This document shows, piece by piece, positions 17,175-25,805 of a DNA stretch of 64,000 nucleotides; positions within the stretch are counted from its first letter, which is position 1; each line of letters starts with the position of its first letter. A model generated the notes under the pieces. It saw nothing but the letters and a program-made list of their open reading frames with translations, did no database searches and had not been told where the DNA came from. Position numbers and translations under genes: made by a program. Location of the stretch: the NCBI RefSeq assembly GCF_001679325.1, contig NZ_LZMX01000012.1, one strand, 5' to 3'. The DNA comes from Haemophilus_D parainfluenzae_AD. Lineage in GTDB: Bacteria; Pseudomonadota; Gammaproteobacteria; Enterobacterales; Pasteurellaceae.

Positions 17175-17570
17175 TGGGCGTTCTTTCGGTAACAAGAGCG
17201 GTAATACCATAACAGAATAAAGTGCTAAACCTGCGGCCATTAAGCAGGTAATTTCTAATCCTCCTGCGCGTAACCATTCGCCAAATCCCATATCATTTAC
17301 TAGCGTTGCATAAAAGATCCCCGCTACGACGGTATAACAAAATCCAATTAGTACCGAAATTAATGCGATGGCTTTTACGTGATAACTCGCATAACGGTGA
17401 AATGCTGCCCAAAGTGTAATGAGAAAAGTCGGTACCGCAGCTACGATAAAGACGGTAATCGCTGAAGACTGAAATCCATCGGCATCATTGTTTGCGAACA
17501 TTAGGCCAATAGTGCCGATAATTTGAATAATCAACGGTAAAAGAATAAATGCTTTAAGATATTTTTTCAT
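17169..17570 (-). CDS. Hypothetical small inner-membrane protein
   Basis: This 133-residue protein is not recognised as a named family. It is strongly hydrophobic with about four predicted transmembrane helices (about residues 8-25, 37-57, 68-90, 104-126) and a positively charged first turn MKKYLK. No catalytic or metal-binding motif is visible. It is convergent with tusB and overlaps its stop. Coding is supported by the regular hydrophobic pattern over the full frame and a proper ATG; nothing suggests a partner. Confidence 0.7.
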   Translation of the reverse strand: MKKYLKAFILLPLIIQIIGTIGLMFANNDADGFQSSAITVFIVAAVPTFLITLWAAFHRYASYHVKAIALISVLIGFCYTVVAGIFYATLVNDMGFGEWLRAGGLEITCLMAAGLALYSVMVLPLLLPKERPL

Positions 17571-17637
17571 GAGATGTCCAGTTAATAGAAAAACGGAAGC
17601 ATTGTATCAATCAAATGAAAGACAACCAATCTTTTCC

Positions 17638-18126
17638 CTATTCGGTTTTTATTACATCCACTAATGTGGGCTGAACGATTGAGGCATAATCTTGCGTGTT
17701 AAGAATAATGGAGCGTTCTAATGTACCTGCATTAAATGCCAATTCATCATAACGAGAAAGTAAGCTAGGATCAGCAATTAATAACAAATCAGGATGAAAG
17801 CTAAAAGGCGGAATTGCACCAAATACACAGTCAGTCAGGGTATCCACTTCTGCAGGGCTGGCAAGCGAGGCTTTCGTGCCACCTAAATAGGCCGCCACTT
17901 TGCTTAAATCAGATTGTTGATCGGCAGGTAATATGACTAATACTGCTTGTTTTATGCCATTCCCTTTTACTTTGCATACCAAGGCTTTTGCCCCTTGTCC
18001 TAATTCTGTACCTCGGATTTTAGCCACTTCCTCTGATTTTCCTGCGGTGGAGTGTTCAACCACGCGATAGCGTGCTTGATGCTTATCTAAAAGTGCGGTC
18101 AATTTTTCAAATGTTTTGACAGACAT
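17638..18126 (-). CDS. ybaK: YbaK/EbsC-type aminoacyl-tRNA deacylase
   Basis: The 162-residue cytoplasmic enzyme hydrolyses mischarged aminoacyl-tRNA in trans, classically Cys-tRNA(Pro). The family fold is supported by the RYRVVEHSTAGKSEEVAKIRG segment, the conserved lysine in GAKALVCKVKG, and the FGAIPPFSFHPDLLL loop. It is close to the structurally characterised H. influenzae YbaK group, although the exact editing specificity (YbaK or a related subgroup) is uncertain. The ATG at 18126 has AAGGA eight bases upstream; an in-frame TTG at 18141 is rejected. Confidence 0.85.
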   Translation of the reverse strand: MSVKTFEKLTALLDKHQARYRVVEHSTAGKSEEVAKIRGTELGQGAKALVCKVKGNGIKQAVLVILPADQQSDLSKVAAYLGGTKASLASPAEVDTLTDCVFGAIPPFSFHPDLLLIADPSLLSRYDELAFNAGTLERSIILNTQDYASIVQPTLVDVIKTE

Positions 18127-18283
18127 GAGAGATTCCTTCAATAGCGATGTTTTTAATCAGTTTAGCAAGGATTGATTCATGTGAAAATCAAAGAAAAAGA
18201 ATTCATCTTTTGAGTCGTTTTTATTATGAGATAGACAAATACCTTTATGCCCCGTACTATGTTTCTTTTTTTTGGTATCGATT

Positions 18284-18682
18284 ATGACTCGAATTAATCT
18301 TGTTCCGCCTGAGGAGCTTTGTGATCAACATCTTTTAGCTGAACATCGTGAATTAACCCGTATTCCTAATGCCGTAGCAAAAGGTAAATATCACTTAAAA
18401 GGACAGCCTGCAGAATATAAGTTAGGTGAAGGGCATGTGCGTTTTTTCTTTAATAAATTGGCGTTTTTAAAGAAACGGTATGATGCATTACATGCGGAAT
18501 GTAAAGCCAGAGGCTTTAACGTGCAGTATATTTGGAATGAAACATTACCCGATGACCCAAGTTTATGGTTGGACTATGAGGCCACAGAGGCTGCATTGCA
18601 GATTAATCGGGAACGTATTCTGGAACGAATGCCATTAAAGGCGAGATTTACACCGCATCTTCCAAAGAGCGGTCAAAAATAA
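18284..18682 (+). CDS. Pyrimidine-dimer DNA glycosylase, T4 endonuclease V (DenV) family
   Basis: The 132-residue protein aligns with phage T4 endonuclease V (138 residues). It keeps Thr2 and Arg3 at the N-terminus, the DQHLLAEHRELTR stretch with Arg22, Glu23 and Arg26, and the LGEGHVRFFFNKLAFLKKRYDAL region. In the T4 enzyme, Thr2 becomes the N-terminal nucleophile after Met removal, and Glu23 is catalytic. All of these are present, so dimer or related base-excision activity is likely but unproven. The start at 18284 is fixed by the need for Thr at position 2; an upstream GTG would bury it. The ribosome site is poor. It stands alone between divergent ybaK and a convergent gene. Confidence 0.82.
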   Translation: MTRINLVPPEELCDQHLLAEHRELTRIPNAVAKGKYHLKGQPAEYKLGEGHVRFFFNKLAFLKKRYDALHAECKARGFNVQYIWNETLPDDPSLWLDYEATEAALQINRERILERMPLKARFTPHLPKSGQK

Positions 18683-18720
18683 AGGAGTTTTCACTTATGA
18701 AAGGCAGTGAGAATATAAAA

Positions 18721-18741
18721 AAGGTGAGCATCGCTCACCTT
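18721..18741 (-). terminator. Terminator of the orphan binding-protein gene
   Basis: AAGGTGAGC (18721-18729) and GCTCACCTT (18733-18741) form a perfect 9-base stem with a 3-base loop. On the minus strand it is followed by a T-rich tract, ending the gene at 18751. Confidence 0.85.
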
Positions 18742-18750
18742 ATGAATTGT

Positions 18751-19863
18751 TTAATCTTTCAATTTAATAAAAAACGTACCACTAGGTATGATAGGCAAAT
18801 AGTTTTTATGGAAATCCATAAAGGTTTTTTGTGGGTCTATGTCTTCAAAAAGTTTTGGGTAAAGTGCTTTTGCCATAAATTGAGCGGCTGCTAGATCACT
18901 TAGTGAGCGAGAAGCCGTATGATAAATACCGTAAACACGGTGGTTTTTAACTGCAGGTAAATCTTGCCACCCTGCACGGGTTAAGAAACCTTTTAGGCGT
19001 TTTTGTGCATCCTGTTCATTGATGTTTATTCCCATCGCCATCATTTCATCGTTAGTTTCATGCCCCATTTCTGTGCCAGAAATCATAATCACTTCAGGTT
19101 GTGCGGCAAGAAGTTGTTCTGGATTAATTGGTCCCCAATTTTCGACAAAAGGCGCGCTTACGTTATCCCCGCCAACAGTTTCAGCAATAGCACCCCACAT
19201 ATTTTTACCAAAGGTAAAGCTATATTCACTAGGACCTTTATTGCCAAATTCTACATAGATTTTAGGTTTAGGTAGGTTAGCCTCTTTTACACGTTTTTGA
19301 ATATCAGTAATGCCTTGAGCATATTCATCTGCAATTTTATTTGCTCGTTCTTCGGTACCTGCAAGTTGCCCAAAAATCTTTGCGCTTTGGGTGTGTCGTT
19401 CTACACTTTGAGCATTAAAATCGACAACAATAATTGGAACGCCAGCTTGTTCTAACTTAGGTAGTTCGGAAGCAATAGTTTGATATTGCCATTCTGCAAG
19501 AATCAATACATCAGGTTTTAATGCCAAGGTTTTTTCGGTTGAGAAAGTTCCTGTATTTACATTACCAATATCAGCAATATTTTTGAGTTCAGGCATTTTT
19601 CCAGAAAACAATGCCCAACTTCCTGGATTAAATTTTTCCCAAAATTCACGTGAGATACCTTTAACATATTTAAAATTTTCAACACCCGTAACAGCAATGT
19701 AATCAGGATAGTAAAAGCCTAACACGGCATTTTTTACGGGCACATCAACGTTAACTTCTCGTCCTAATACATCTTTGATTGTTTTTATTTCTGCTTGAGT
19801 AGTGATACCAAAAGTCAGTAATAGAACGGCCAAAATTAAACGAATTGTTGATTTTTTTTGCAT
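18751..19863 (-). CDS. Periplasmic iron/siderophore/metal-type binding protein (SBP family 8), orphan
   Basis: The 370-residue binding protein has a signal peptide (residues 1-24) and the two-lobe class III fold of FecB/BtuF/MolA-like proteins. It shows TIKDVLGREVNVDVPVKNAVLG at the N-terminus, a LALKPDVLILAEWQ helix leading from the first lobe, and LLAAQPEVIMISG and FLTRAGWQDLPAVKNHRVYG in the second. Such proteins bind ferric siderophores, haem, cobalamin or oxyanions. No permease or ATPase gene is adjacent on either side, so it would need a distant partner. A Fur-like box lies 38-56 bases upstream, pointing to iron control. AGGAG precedes the ATG. Confidence 0.83.
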   Translation of the reverse strand: MQKKSTIRLILAVLLLTFGITTQAEIKTIKDVLGREVNVDVPVKNAVLGFYYPDYIAVTGVENFKYVKGISREFWEKFNPGSWALFSGKMPELKNIADIGNVNTGTFSTEKTLALKPDVLILAEWQYQTIASELPKLEQAGVPIIVVDFNAQSVERHTQSAKIFGQLAGTEERANKIADEYAQGITDIQKRVKEANLPKPKIYVEFGNKGPSEYSFTFGKNMWGAIAETVGGDNVSAPFVENWGPINPEQLLAAQPEVIMISGTEMGHETNDEMMAMGININEQDAQKRLKGFLTRAGWQDLPAVKNHRVYGIYHTASRSLSDLAAAQFMAKALYPKLFEDIDPQKTFMDFHKNYLPIIPSGTFFIKLKD

Positions 19864-19900
19864 ATAAACTCCTGTCTGAATAAAACATCAGAATATTGCC

Positions 19901-19919
19901 ATAAATAAGAATCATTATC
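19901..19919 (-). promoter_or_regulatory. Candidate Fur box upstream of the orphan binding protein
   Basis: Read on the minus strand, the 19 bases begin GATAATGAT and agree with the Fur consensus GATAATGATAATCATTATC at 13 of 19 positions. The position, about 40-55 bases before the start codon, fits iron-dependent repression. Confidence 0.55.
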
Positions 19920-20041
19920 AAATTTAGATGTTATAAAGTGATAATACAAGAAATGCTGTTGAAGGGTAAAATAGGCATATATCTAGAAAAAACATATTTC
20001 GCATTTAAAATTGGAAGTGCGGTCAAAACTTAGTAAGTTTT

Positions 20042-20074
20042 CACTTCTCCTTGAGTTGGACTAAAGGAGAAGTG
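20042..20074. terminator. Hairpin downstream of the amino-acid ABC operon
   Basis: CACTTCTCCTT (20042-20052) and AAGGAGAAGTG (20064-20074) are perfectly complementary over 11 bases with an 11-base loop, 13 bases past the last gene of the operon. No T tract follows on the minus strand, so it may stabilise the mRNA end more than terminate. Confidence 0.55.
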
Positions 20075-20086
20075 AATGTGGGAGAA

Positions 20087-20944
20087 TTATTTATATTCAA
20101 CCACGATATCGCTTTCGCTGACGGTATCGCCATAAACTGGTAATAAGGTTTTTTCGTAAGCTTGTTTTAAACGACCATCTTTGCCTAAGGTTTGGATTTC
20201 GTTGTTTAACCAATTTAACAATTCAGGAGCATCTTTGCGAACAGCTGGTGCAATAACATCTTGATCACCAAAGTTTTTTACGCCAACGGTATAACCTGGA
20301 TTTTGTTTTGCCCAAGCGAATAAGAAGGTATTGTCGTTAGATAAGGCATCACCACGACCATCACGTAAGGCTTCAAAGGTTTCGGTATTTTGTTCGAATT
20401 TCAATAACTTCACATCTGGATAGTTTTTGGTGAAGAAAATATCGGCCGTGGTGCCTTTATCCACGATCAAAGTTTTGCCTTTTAATTGTTCAAGATCAGT
20501 AATGACTGAGCCATCTTTTGAGACGACACCGAGTGCTACTTTCATGTATGGATTCGCAAAATCCACCACTTCTTTACGTGCTGGTGTCACAGTGAAGTTA
20601 GCTAAGATAATATCAACTTTCTTAGAAAGTAAGTATTCTGCACGGTTTGCGGCATCCACTAAAACAAATTCCACTTTGTTTTCATCACCTAATAAATCTT
20701 TACCGATCGCTTTACCAATTTCAACATCAAAGCCTTGGCTTTTACCTTGCGCATCAACATAACCAAATGGTGGTTTATCGCTAAATACACCAATGCGCAC
20801 TTTGCCATCTTTTTGTATTTGCTCAAGGCTTGAAACCGTTTTTGCCCCGTCTTTAGCTTGTTCTTTGTCATTACATGCAGTTAAGCCAAATGCTAAGGTG
20901 GCAGTAGCTAAAAGTGCGGTCAATGTTTTAAATGTTTTCTTCAT
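20087..20944 (-). CDS. Polar amino-acid ABC importer lipoprotein, PEB1-like binding protein
   Basis: The 285-residue SBP family 3 protein has a lipoprotein signal with lipobox FGLTAC (cysteine near residue 23) followed by a polar linker. The fold is marked by VRIGVFSDKPPFGYVDAQG, GFDVEIGKAI, and LANFTVTPARKEVVDFANPY, where the Thr-Arg pair contacts the substrate alpha-carboxylate. It resembles aspartate/glutamate or cystine binders, but specificity is not fixed by sequence. The ATG at 20944 is chosen because the upstream frame would precede the signal peptide. It overlaps the ATPase gene by 17 bases. LTALL in the signal is encoded by an uptake-signal core (20912-20920). Confidence 0.88.
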   Translation of the reverse strand: MKKTFKTLTALLATATLAFGLTACNDKEQAKDGAKTVSSLEQIQKDGKVRIGVFSDKPPFGYVDAQGKSQGFDVEIGKAIGKDLLGDENKVEFVLVDAANRAEYLLSKKVDIILANFTVTPARKEVVDFANPYMKVALGVVSKDGSVITDLEQLKGKTLIVDKGTTADIFFTKNYPDVKLLKFEQNTETFEALRDGRGDALSNDNTFLFAWAKQNPGYTVGVKNFGDQDVIAPAVRKDAPELLNWLNNEIQTLGKDGRLKQAYEKTLLPVYGDTVSESDIVVEYK

Positions 20945-21692
20945 AGTTTGTCCCTCTCGGTTCATAATTTAAGATATTTAAGAATGTTTTCGCACGATCC
21001 GTGGTTGGATTCGTGAAGAAATCTTCCGGTTTTGCCTGTTCAATGATTTGCCCTTTATCCATAAACACGATGCGATTAGCCACTTGACGGGCAAAATTCA
21101 TTTCATGGGTAACGATGAGCATCGTCATGCCATCTTTGGCAAGACCTAAGATCACATCAAGTACTTCTCGTACCATTTCAGGGTCAAGGGCAGCGGTTAC
21201 TTCATCGAACAGAATAATTTCAGGGTTCATGCAAAGTGAACGTACAATGGCAATTCGCTGTTTTTGTCCACCGGATAATTCACGTGGATAGGCATTTTTT
21301 CGGTCATATAAACCTACACGTTTAAGTAACTCATCGGCTTGTTTTTCAGCTTCTGCACGATCGCGTTTTTGTACTTTTAAAGGGCCGAGTAAAATATTGT
21401 CAATCACTGATAAATGAGCGAAGAGTTCATAACTTTGGAATACCATCCCAATGCGTTGACGCGCTTTGACCCAAGGAATGTCTTTGCCTAATTCGCCTGC
21501 ATTTTGCAGCAAAATCTGACCGCTCTTTATTTCCTCTAGTCCATTTAGGCAGCGTAAAAAAGTACTTTTACCACAACCCGATGGACCTAAAATAACGACA
21601 ACTTCGCCTTTCTCTATAGAAAGATTGATGCCTTTGAGTGCTTCTACATCACCGTAATTTTTGACGAGGTTTTTAATTTCTAATAACGCCAT
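20928..21692 (-). CDS. Polar amino-acid ABC importer ATPase
   Basis: The 254-residue ATP-binding subunit is typical of GlnQ/ArtP-type importers. Walker A is GPSGCGKSTFLRCLNGLE, the signature is LSGGQKQRIAIVRSL, Walker B is IILFDEVTAALDPEMV, and the switch histidine is in IVTHEMNFARQVANR. DEVTAALD in place of the common DEPTSALD is a mild variation. It lies between the permease genes and the binding-protein gene, all co-directional. Confidence 0.92.
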   Translation of the reverse strand: MALLEIKNLVKNYGDVEALKGINLSIEKGEVVVILGPSGCGKSTFLRCLNGLEEIKSGQILLQNAGELGKDIPWVKARQRIGMVFQSYELFAHLSVIDNILLGPLKVQKRDRAEAEKQADELLKRVGLYDRKNAYPRELSGGQKQRIAIVRSLCMNPEIILFDEVTAALDPEMVREVLDVILGLAKDGMTMLIVTHEMNFARQVANRIVFMDKGQIIEQAKPEDFFTNPTTDRAKTFLNILNYEPRGTNYEENI

Positions 21693-21710
21693 GTGTTTTC
21701 CTAATAAAAA

Positions 21711-22379
21711 TTAACTTTCCCAACGGGTTTCTAAATAACGGGAAAATAAGGATAGTGGGTAACAAATCACAAAATATAAACCGAAAATGACACCGTAAAT
21801 CCAAAGCGCTGCCGATTGATTACTAAATAATGAATGTTCGATAATTTGTTGACCGACTTTAATCACTTCGACTACACCAATTAACATCGCCAAAGAGCTG
21901 GTTTTTACCATGCGAGTAAAGAGGTTAATAGCACTTGGTGTCACACGTTTTAAACTTTGCGGAAGTAAAATATACACAAAGGTTTGAAACGGCGTTAAAC
22001 CTAAAGCGTAGGCTGATTCCACTTGATGTTTTTCAATGGAAGTTAATGCACCACGCACTAAATCGCCCATTTCTGCCGTTCCCCAGAAAATAAACACCAA
22101 AATACATACAGAAATGCCATCTAAGTGAATATCAAACCATTTTGCTAAACCGAAATACGCGAGAAAAAGTAACGCTAATAATGGAATGATGCGTACAAAT
22201 TCTAAATAAAAGCGGCAGATGGCTTTGATAATTGGATTTCTGCTTGTCATGATTACGCCAAAAATAACACCTAAAATACAGGCGAAGAAGACAGAAACGA
22301 ATGCAATTTCAGCCGTTACCCATAAACCGTTAAGCAAGCGTTCAATGTTGCTGCCTTGAAATAATAACTCAAGCCCCAT
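21711..22379 (-). CDS. Polar amino-acid ABC importer permease (second)
   Basis: The 222-residue HisM/GlnP-type inner-membrane permease has about five helices. It carries the EAA loop in VESAYALGLTPFQTF and the RIIPLLALLFLAYFGL segment of the family. It overlaps the upstream permease by 11 bases, consistent with translational coupling, and the pair forms the heterodimeric channel. Confidence 0.91.
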   Translation of the reverse strand: MGLELLFQGSNIERLLNGLWVTAEIAFVSVFFACILGVIFGVIMTSRNPIIKAICRFYLEFVRIIPLLALLFLAYFGLAKWFDIHLDGISVCILVFIFWGTAEMGDLVRGALTSIEKHQVESAYALGLTPFQTFVYILLPQSLKRVTPSAINLFTRMVKTSSLAMLIGVVEVIKVGQQIIEHSLFSNQSAALWIYGVIFGLYFVICYPLSLFSRYLETRWES

Positions 22380-23028
22380 ATTTTGCTCTCCGAGTACGGC
22401 GTTCTAAATAACTGATGAACAGAGACATCGGTAATAGAATGATCAAATAAAACACCACTAATAAAAATAAGGCTTCATTGGTTTTGTAATCGAGTCCAAT
22501 GACTTCTTTTGCGACAAACATGAGTTCCGCAACTGCGACAGCACTGATCACAGAGGTTTCTTTCATTAAGAATAAGCAATTTGCCCCGATTGCAGGTGTT
22601 GCAATCGCAAAGGCTTGTGGGAAAATCACATAGCGAAAAGCTTGAAAAGGGGTTAGACCAATACTTAAGGCTGATTCAATTTGTCCTTTTGATACGGCTT
22701 CCAGACCACCACGAATGGCTTCTGCCATATAGCTTCCACCTAGAAATGCCAGGCCGATAATGCCACAAGTAAACCCGTCTAATTTCAGACCAATTTTAGA
22801 AAGCCCAAAATAGAGAAAAAACACTTGAATTAATAAAGGCGTATTACGAGAAAGCTCGATATAGCCTTTTACGAGCCAAGTTAATGATTTGACTTTGTAG
22901 GTGGTAATCACAGCACAAACCACACCAATCACTAGTGACAACAAAATGCCCCAAAAGGCGAGATGAAGCGTCATCAATGTGGCATGAATAAAACGTGGTG
23001 TGACGCTTAAAATATAATCCCAATTCAT
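22369..23028 (-). CDS. Polar amino-acid ABC importer permease (first)
   Basis: The 219-residue HisM/GlnP-type permease is the first gene of the four-gene operon. Recognisable features are ELSRNTPLLIQVFFLYFGL, GGSYMAEAIRGGLEAVSKGQIESALSIGLTPFQAF with the EAA loop, and LMKETSVISAVAVAELMF. The promoter should lie in the 173-base gap upstream, which otherwise holds only the hemY terminator. Confidence 0.91.
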   Translation of the reverse strand: MNWDYILSVTPRFIHATLMTLHLAFWGILLSLVIGVVCAVITTYKVKSLTWLVKGYIELSRNTPLLIQVFFLYFGLSKIGLKLDGFTCGIIGLAFLGGSYMAEAIRGGLEAVSKGQIESALSIGLTPFQAFRYVIFPQAFAIATPAIGANCLFLMKETSVISAVAVAELMFVAKEVIGLDYKTNEALFLLVVFYLIILLPMSLFISYLERRTRRAKYGA

Positions 23029-23170
23029 TTTTTATAATTTAATCGTTTGCTTGACGATATAGTAAAAAATTTTGAATCGGTGAGAAAAGAATGGAAATGC
23101 ATTATTTATAATGAAATGTAATAAGAGATGTGTTTTAAATGAGATAGGCGAGGATGAAATAATAAAAAAC

Positions 23171-23188
23171 GGGGCTTTATTCAGCCCC
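23171..23188 (-). terminator. Terminator of the hemCDXY operon
   Basis: GGGGCT (23171-23176) pairs with AGCCCC (23183-23188) around a 6-base loop. On the minus strand it is followed by GTTTTTTATT, a good T tract, about 14 bases after the hemY stop. Confidence 0.88.
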
Positions 23189-23201
23189 ATCTTTGTTTAT
23201 T

Positions 23202-24488
23202 TTAATCACGTTTTGCGATAAGTGCGGTTGGTTCTTCGTCTGTTTTTGCTTCAGTTTGTGTTTCAGCCGGTTTGTCTTGAATTGACATGGCTGATTTTAA
23301 ACTGTCCTGACGAATTTTTTCAGCTGCTGCTTTGTCGCCAGCTTGTTCGAATACATAAGACGCCATCATGACATCATTTGGTTGAAGCTGAGTTGGGCAA
23401 GCGGTCACTTCTTTAAATGCTTCTGCTGCTTTAGCGAAGTCATTATTACGCACATAAAGGTAACCTAATGCACGGTTGAGACAACAACGTTGGCTTTCAT
23501 CGGCGCGTTTTGCACGTTTTTCCACGAGTTTGAGCAGTTTGCTGTTATCTTCCGCTTGTAAACGAGTAATTTGCGTGCAAAGCTCAGGGCTAATTGGTGT
23601 GTTATCACCCAATTTCTTCATGATTTCAAGCGTGAATTCATAAGCCGATTCATGATCGTTACAATCAATTAAACGTTGAATTAAAGCGGTTTTTAATTCT
23701 AAATCATTGCGACGACGACGTGGCTGAGCTTCCCACCATGCGAGCAAGCCTTCAACGCCTTCTTCATTCATTTTCTCATCTAACAAGCCATTTTCTGTTT
23801 CTTGTTGAAGCGCTTTAAATTCTTCTGCTGAGAATAAGCCAGAACCTTCGATTAAATCTAAGATGCCATCAAGTGCTTGATAAGCTTTGGAACGGCTATA
23901 AATTTCAGCCGCAAGTTTTAAGACTTCTTTGTTGCGATCTGACATTTCAAGCAAGCTATCAACAGAACTACGCGCTGCCGGTAATTTATTTTGTTGTAAT
24001 AAAATACGGGTGCGAGCAATTTCGACGACTAGATTATCTGAACCAGCAAGTTCAGTCGCCTCAATTAAATAACGGTTTGCGCTGAATTCATCACCGCGTT
24101 GCTGTGCAGCTTCAGCGGCTTTAATCAGATTTAATACTGGCTCTGCAGAATGTTTCGCGTTTTTACCAATCAGTTTTTCTGCCTTGGCATAATCGCCTTC
24201 ATTCATCTTCATCAAGCCTTCAAGGGTTTGACGTTGTGCTTTCACACGTTTACGGCGAGAAAACCAGTTATAGGTATTGCTACTTAAACGGAAGAAACGG
24301 GTAACAATCCACTCTAATGTATAAATTATCGCAAGTGCGACCACAAAGAAAATGACTAATGTGGTGAGCGACATTTCATATATGGTGTTTGCTGTTTCAA
24401 TTCTGACATAACCTTGCTGACCGGAGAGGTAAGGCCCTGCAATCAATCCGGCAAGTAAGGCGATCATTAAAAAGAGAACTCTAAACAT
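23202..24488 (-). CDS. hemY: HemY, membrane-anchored TPR protein of the haem operon
   Basis: The 428-residue inner-membrane protein has two N-terminal helices (about residues 3-20 and 40-62) and a cytoplasmic helical-repeat (TPR) domain with LEGLMKMNEGDYAKAEKLIGK and AEAAQQRGDEFSANRYLIEA. HemY is associated with haem synthesis and has been proposed to interact with late-pathway enzymes; it is not the oxidase called HemY in Gram-positives. It is the last gene of the operon, 9 bases after hemX. The C-terminus is a low-complexity Glu/Thr-rich tail. Confidence 0.9.
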   Translation of the reverse strand: MFRVLFLMIALLAGLIAGPYLSGQQGYVRIETANTIYEMSLTTLVIFFVVALAIIYTLEWIVTRFFRLSSNTYNWFSRRKRVKAQRQTLEGLMKMNEGDYAKAEKLIGKNAKHSAEPVLNLIKAAEAAQQRGDEFSANRYLIEATELAGSDNLVVEIARTRILLQQNKLPAARSSVDSLLEMSDRNKEVLKLAAEIYSRSKAYQALDGILDLIEGSGLFSAEEFKALQQETENGLLDEKMNEEGVEGLLAWWEAQPRRRRNDLELKTALIQRLIDCNDHESAYEFTLEIMKKLGDNTPISPELCTQITRLQAEDNSKLLKLVEKRAKRADESQRCCLNRALGYLYVRNNDFAKAAEAFKEVTACPTQLQPNDVMMASYVFEQAGDKAAAEKIRQDSLKSAMSIQDKPAETQTEAKTDEEPTALIAKRD

Positions 24489-24497
24489 TATCTATCC

Positions 24498-25796
24498 TTA
24501 TTGTTGGGGTTCAGTTGCCGGTTGTACAGCTGGTGCTTCAGCGGGTTTTTCTTCCGCTTTTGGCTCTTCCGCTTTCGCTTCAGGTGCCGGTTTTACTTCT
24601 TCTTTTCTTGGTGAATTATCCACTGCTTTTTCTGCTTCAATTTCCACTTTCTGCACATCTAAAGGTGTACGATTTAAGTATTTATCAAGCATGCTTAAGC
24701 TTTGTAATTGGCTTGGCACATCCACATAGATGGACACTTCAGATAATTCATCCACTGATTTTAAGAAACTTTGAGTCACTTCAGCATTGGTATCAAAATA
24801 ACTACGAATCCAAGATGCAACGGCTTCTAAAGATTGTTTATAAAGTTCGTTTTGCTGACGAGGCACCGCCATAATTGCTAATTGTAAGCGTAAACGAATG
24901 TTTTCACGTAAGTAGATATCTTGGTTTGGCGCTAATAATTCTTTGCGATCTGCACCATATTTCGGTGAAATGCGGATAAAGTGGTTCAAGAATGAAGTCG
25001 CACTTTTTTCTGCATTTTCCGCCCAATCTGAAAGAGAATCTGACAATTTTGTTGCATTTTGATCATCACCAAAATTCACATCTAATACCGGTAACTCATC
25101 AACCGTATTAGCTAATTGCGATAATTTTTGCATGACCGCATTTTGATCCACGCCAGCTACGGAGAGAAGTTGTTTTAGATCTTGATTGATAGCACTACGG
25201 ATAGCCGCGGATTGTGAGTTATTCACTTTAGCAAGAGTCTCATCAGCGAGTTTTAAGAGTGAAACCGCTGTATCCACGTCATTATCTAACACTAATTTAC
25301 GTAATGCATTGTTGAGCAAGAAATCGGCTTCTGAGAATAACCAATCAGTAGGTTGTTGAGCATTAGCTTGCGCACTCACTTTATTGATTTGTGATTGTAA
25401 GCCAACTAACTCATGTGATTTAGCATTGATTAGCTCTTCTACTTGGGCAATTTTGTCTTGCGTTGCTTTATTTGCTGACTCTAATTGAGTAAGTTGTGTG
25501 GTATCAAATTTTACGTCTTGAGTCGATACTGAAGTCACAGGTTTATTATTGATTTGAGCTTTAAGTGCGGTCAATTTTTGTTGGAATTGATCTACTTGTT
25601 GTTGGCCAAAATAATAACCTGCACCACCCACGCCAAGTGCAATGAGAATAGCCAATAAACTTAATCCAGTACCACTTTTCTTCACAACGGTTTGTGTACG
25701 TGGCGCAACAGGCTCGCGATCTTCAGTTTGAATTTCCATCGCATCTGTTGCTTGGATTTCATCTGTCGTTTCAGGGGTTAATTTCTCTTTCGCCAT
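24498..25796 (-). CDS. hemX: HemX, membrane protein of the haem operon
   Basis: The 432-residue protein has an N-terminal cytoplasmic tail, one transmembrane helix (about residues 45-65, LSLLAILIALGVGGAGYYFG), a periplasmic coiled coil (about 70-145), a folded domain, and a Pro/Glu/Ala/Lys-rich C-terminal tail of about 45 residues. It was long labelled a uroporphyrinogen III methylase, but it lacks the methyltransferase motifs and acts with HemY in the inner membrane. It sits between hemD and hemY with 9-base gaps. LTAL in the coiled coil is encoded by an uptake signal (about 25563). Confidence 0.88.
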   Translation of the reverse strand: MAKEKLTPETTDEIQATDAMEIQTEDREPVAPRTQTVVKKSGTGLSLLAILIALGVGGAGYYFGQQQVDQFQQKLTALKAQINNKPVTSVSTQDVKFDTTQLTQLESANKATQDKIAQVEELINAKSHELVGLQSQINKVSAQANAQQPTDWLFSEADFLLNNALRKLVLDNDVDTAVSLLKLADETLAKVNNSQSAAIRSAINQDLKQLLSVAGVDQNAVMQKLSQLANTVDELPVLDVNFGDDQNATKLSDSLSDWAENAEKSATSFLNHFIRISPKYGADRKELLAPNQDIYLRENIRLRLQLAIMAVPRQQNELYKQSLEAVASWIRSYFDTNAEVTQSFLKSVDELSEVSIYVDVPSQLQSLSMLDKYLNRTPLDVQKVEIEAEKAVDNSPRKEEVKPAPEAKAEEPKAEEKPAEAPAVQPATEPQQ

Positions 25797-25805
25797 ATCT
25801 TTTCC

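Noticed and set aside
18697..18894. Short plus-strand frame after the glycosylase gene
   Set aside because: It runs through a terminator hairpin and antisense to the binding-protein gene; the sequence has no protein-like pattern, though an AAGGAG precedes it.
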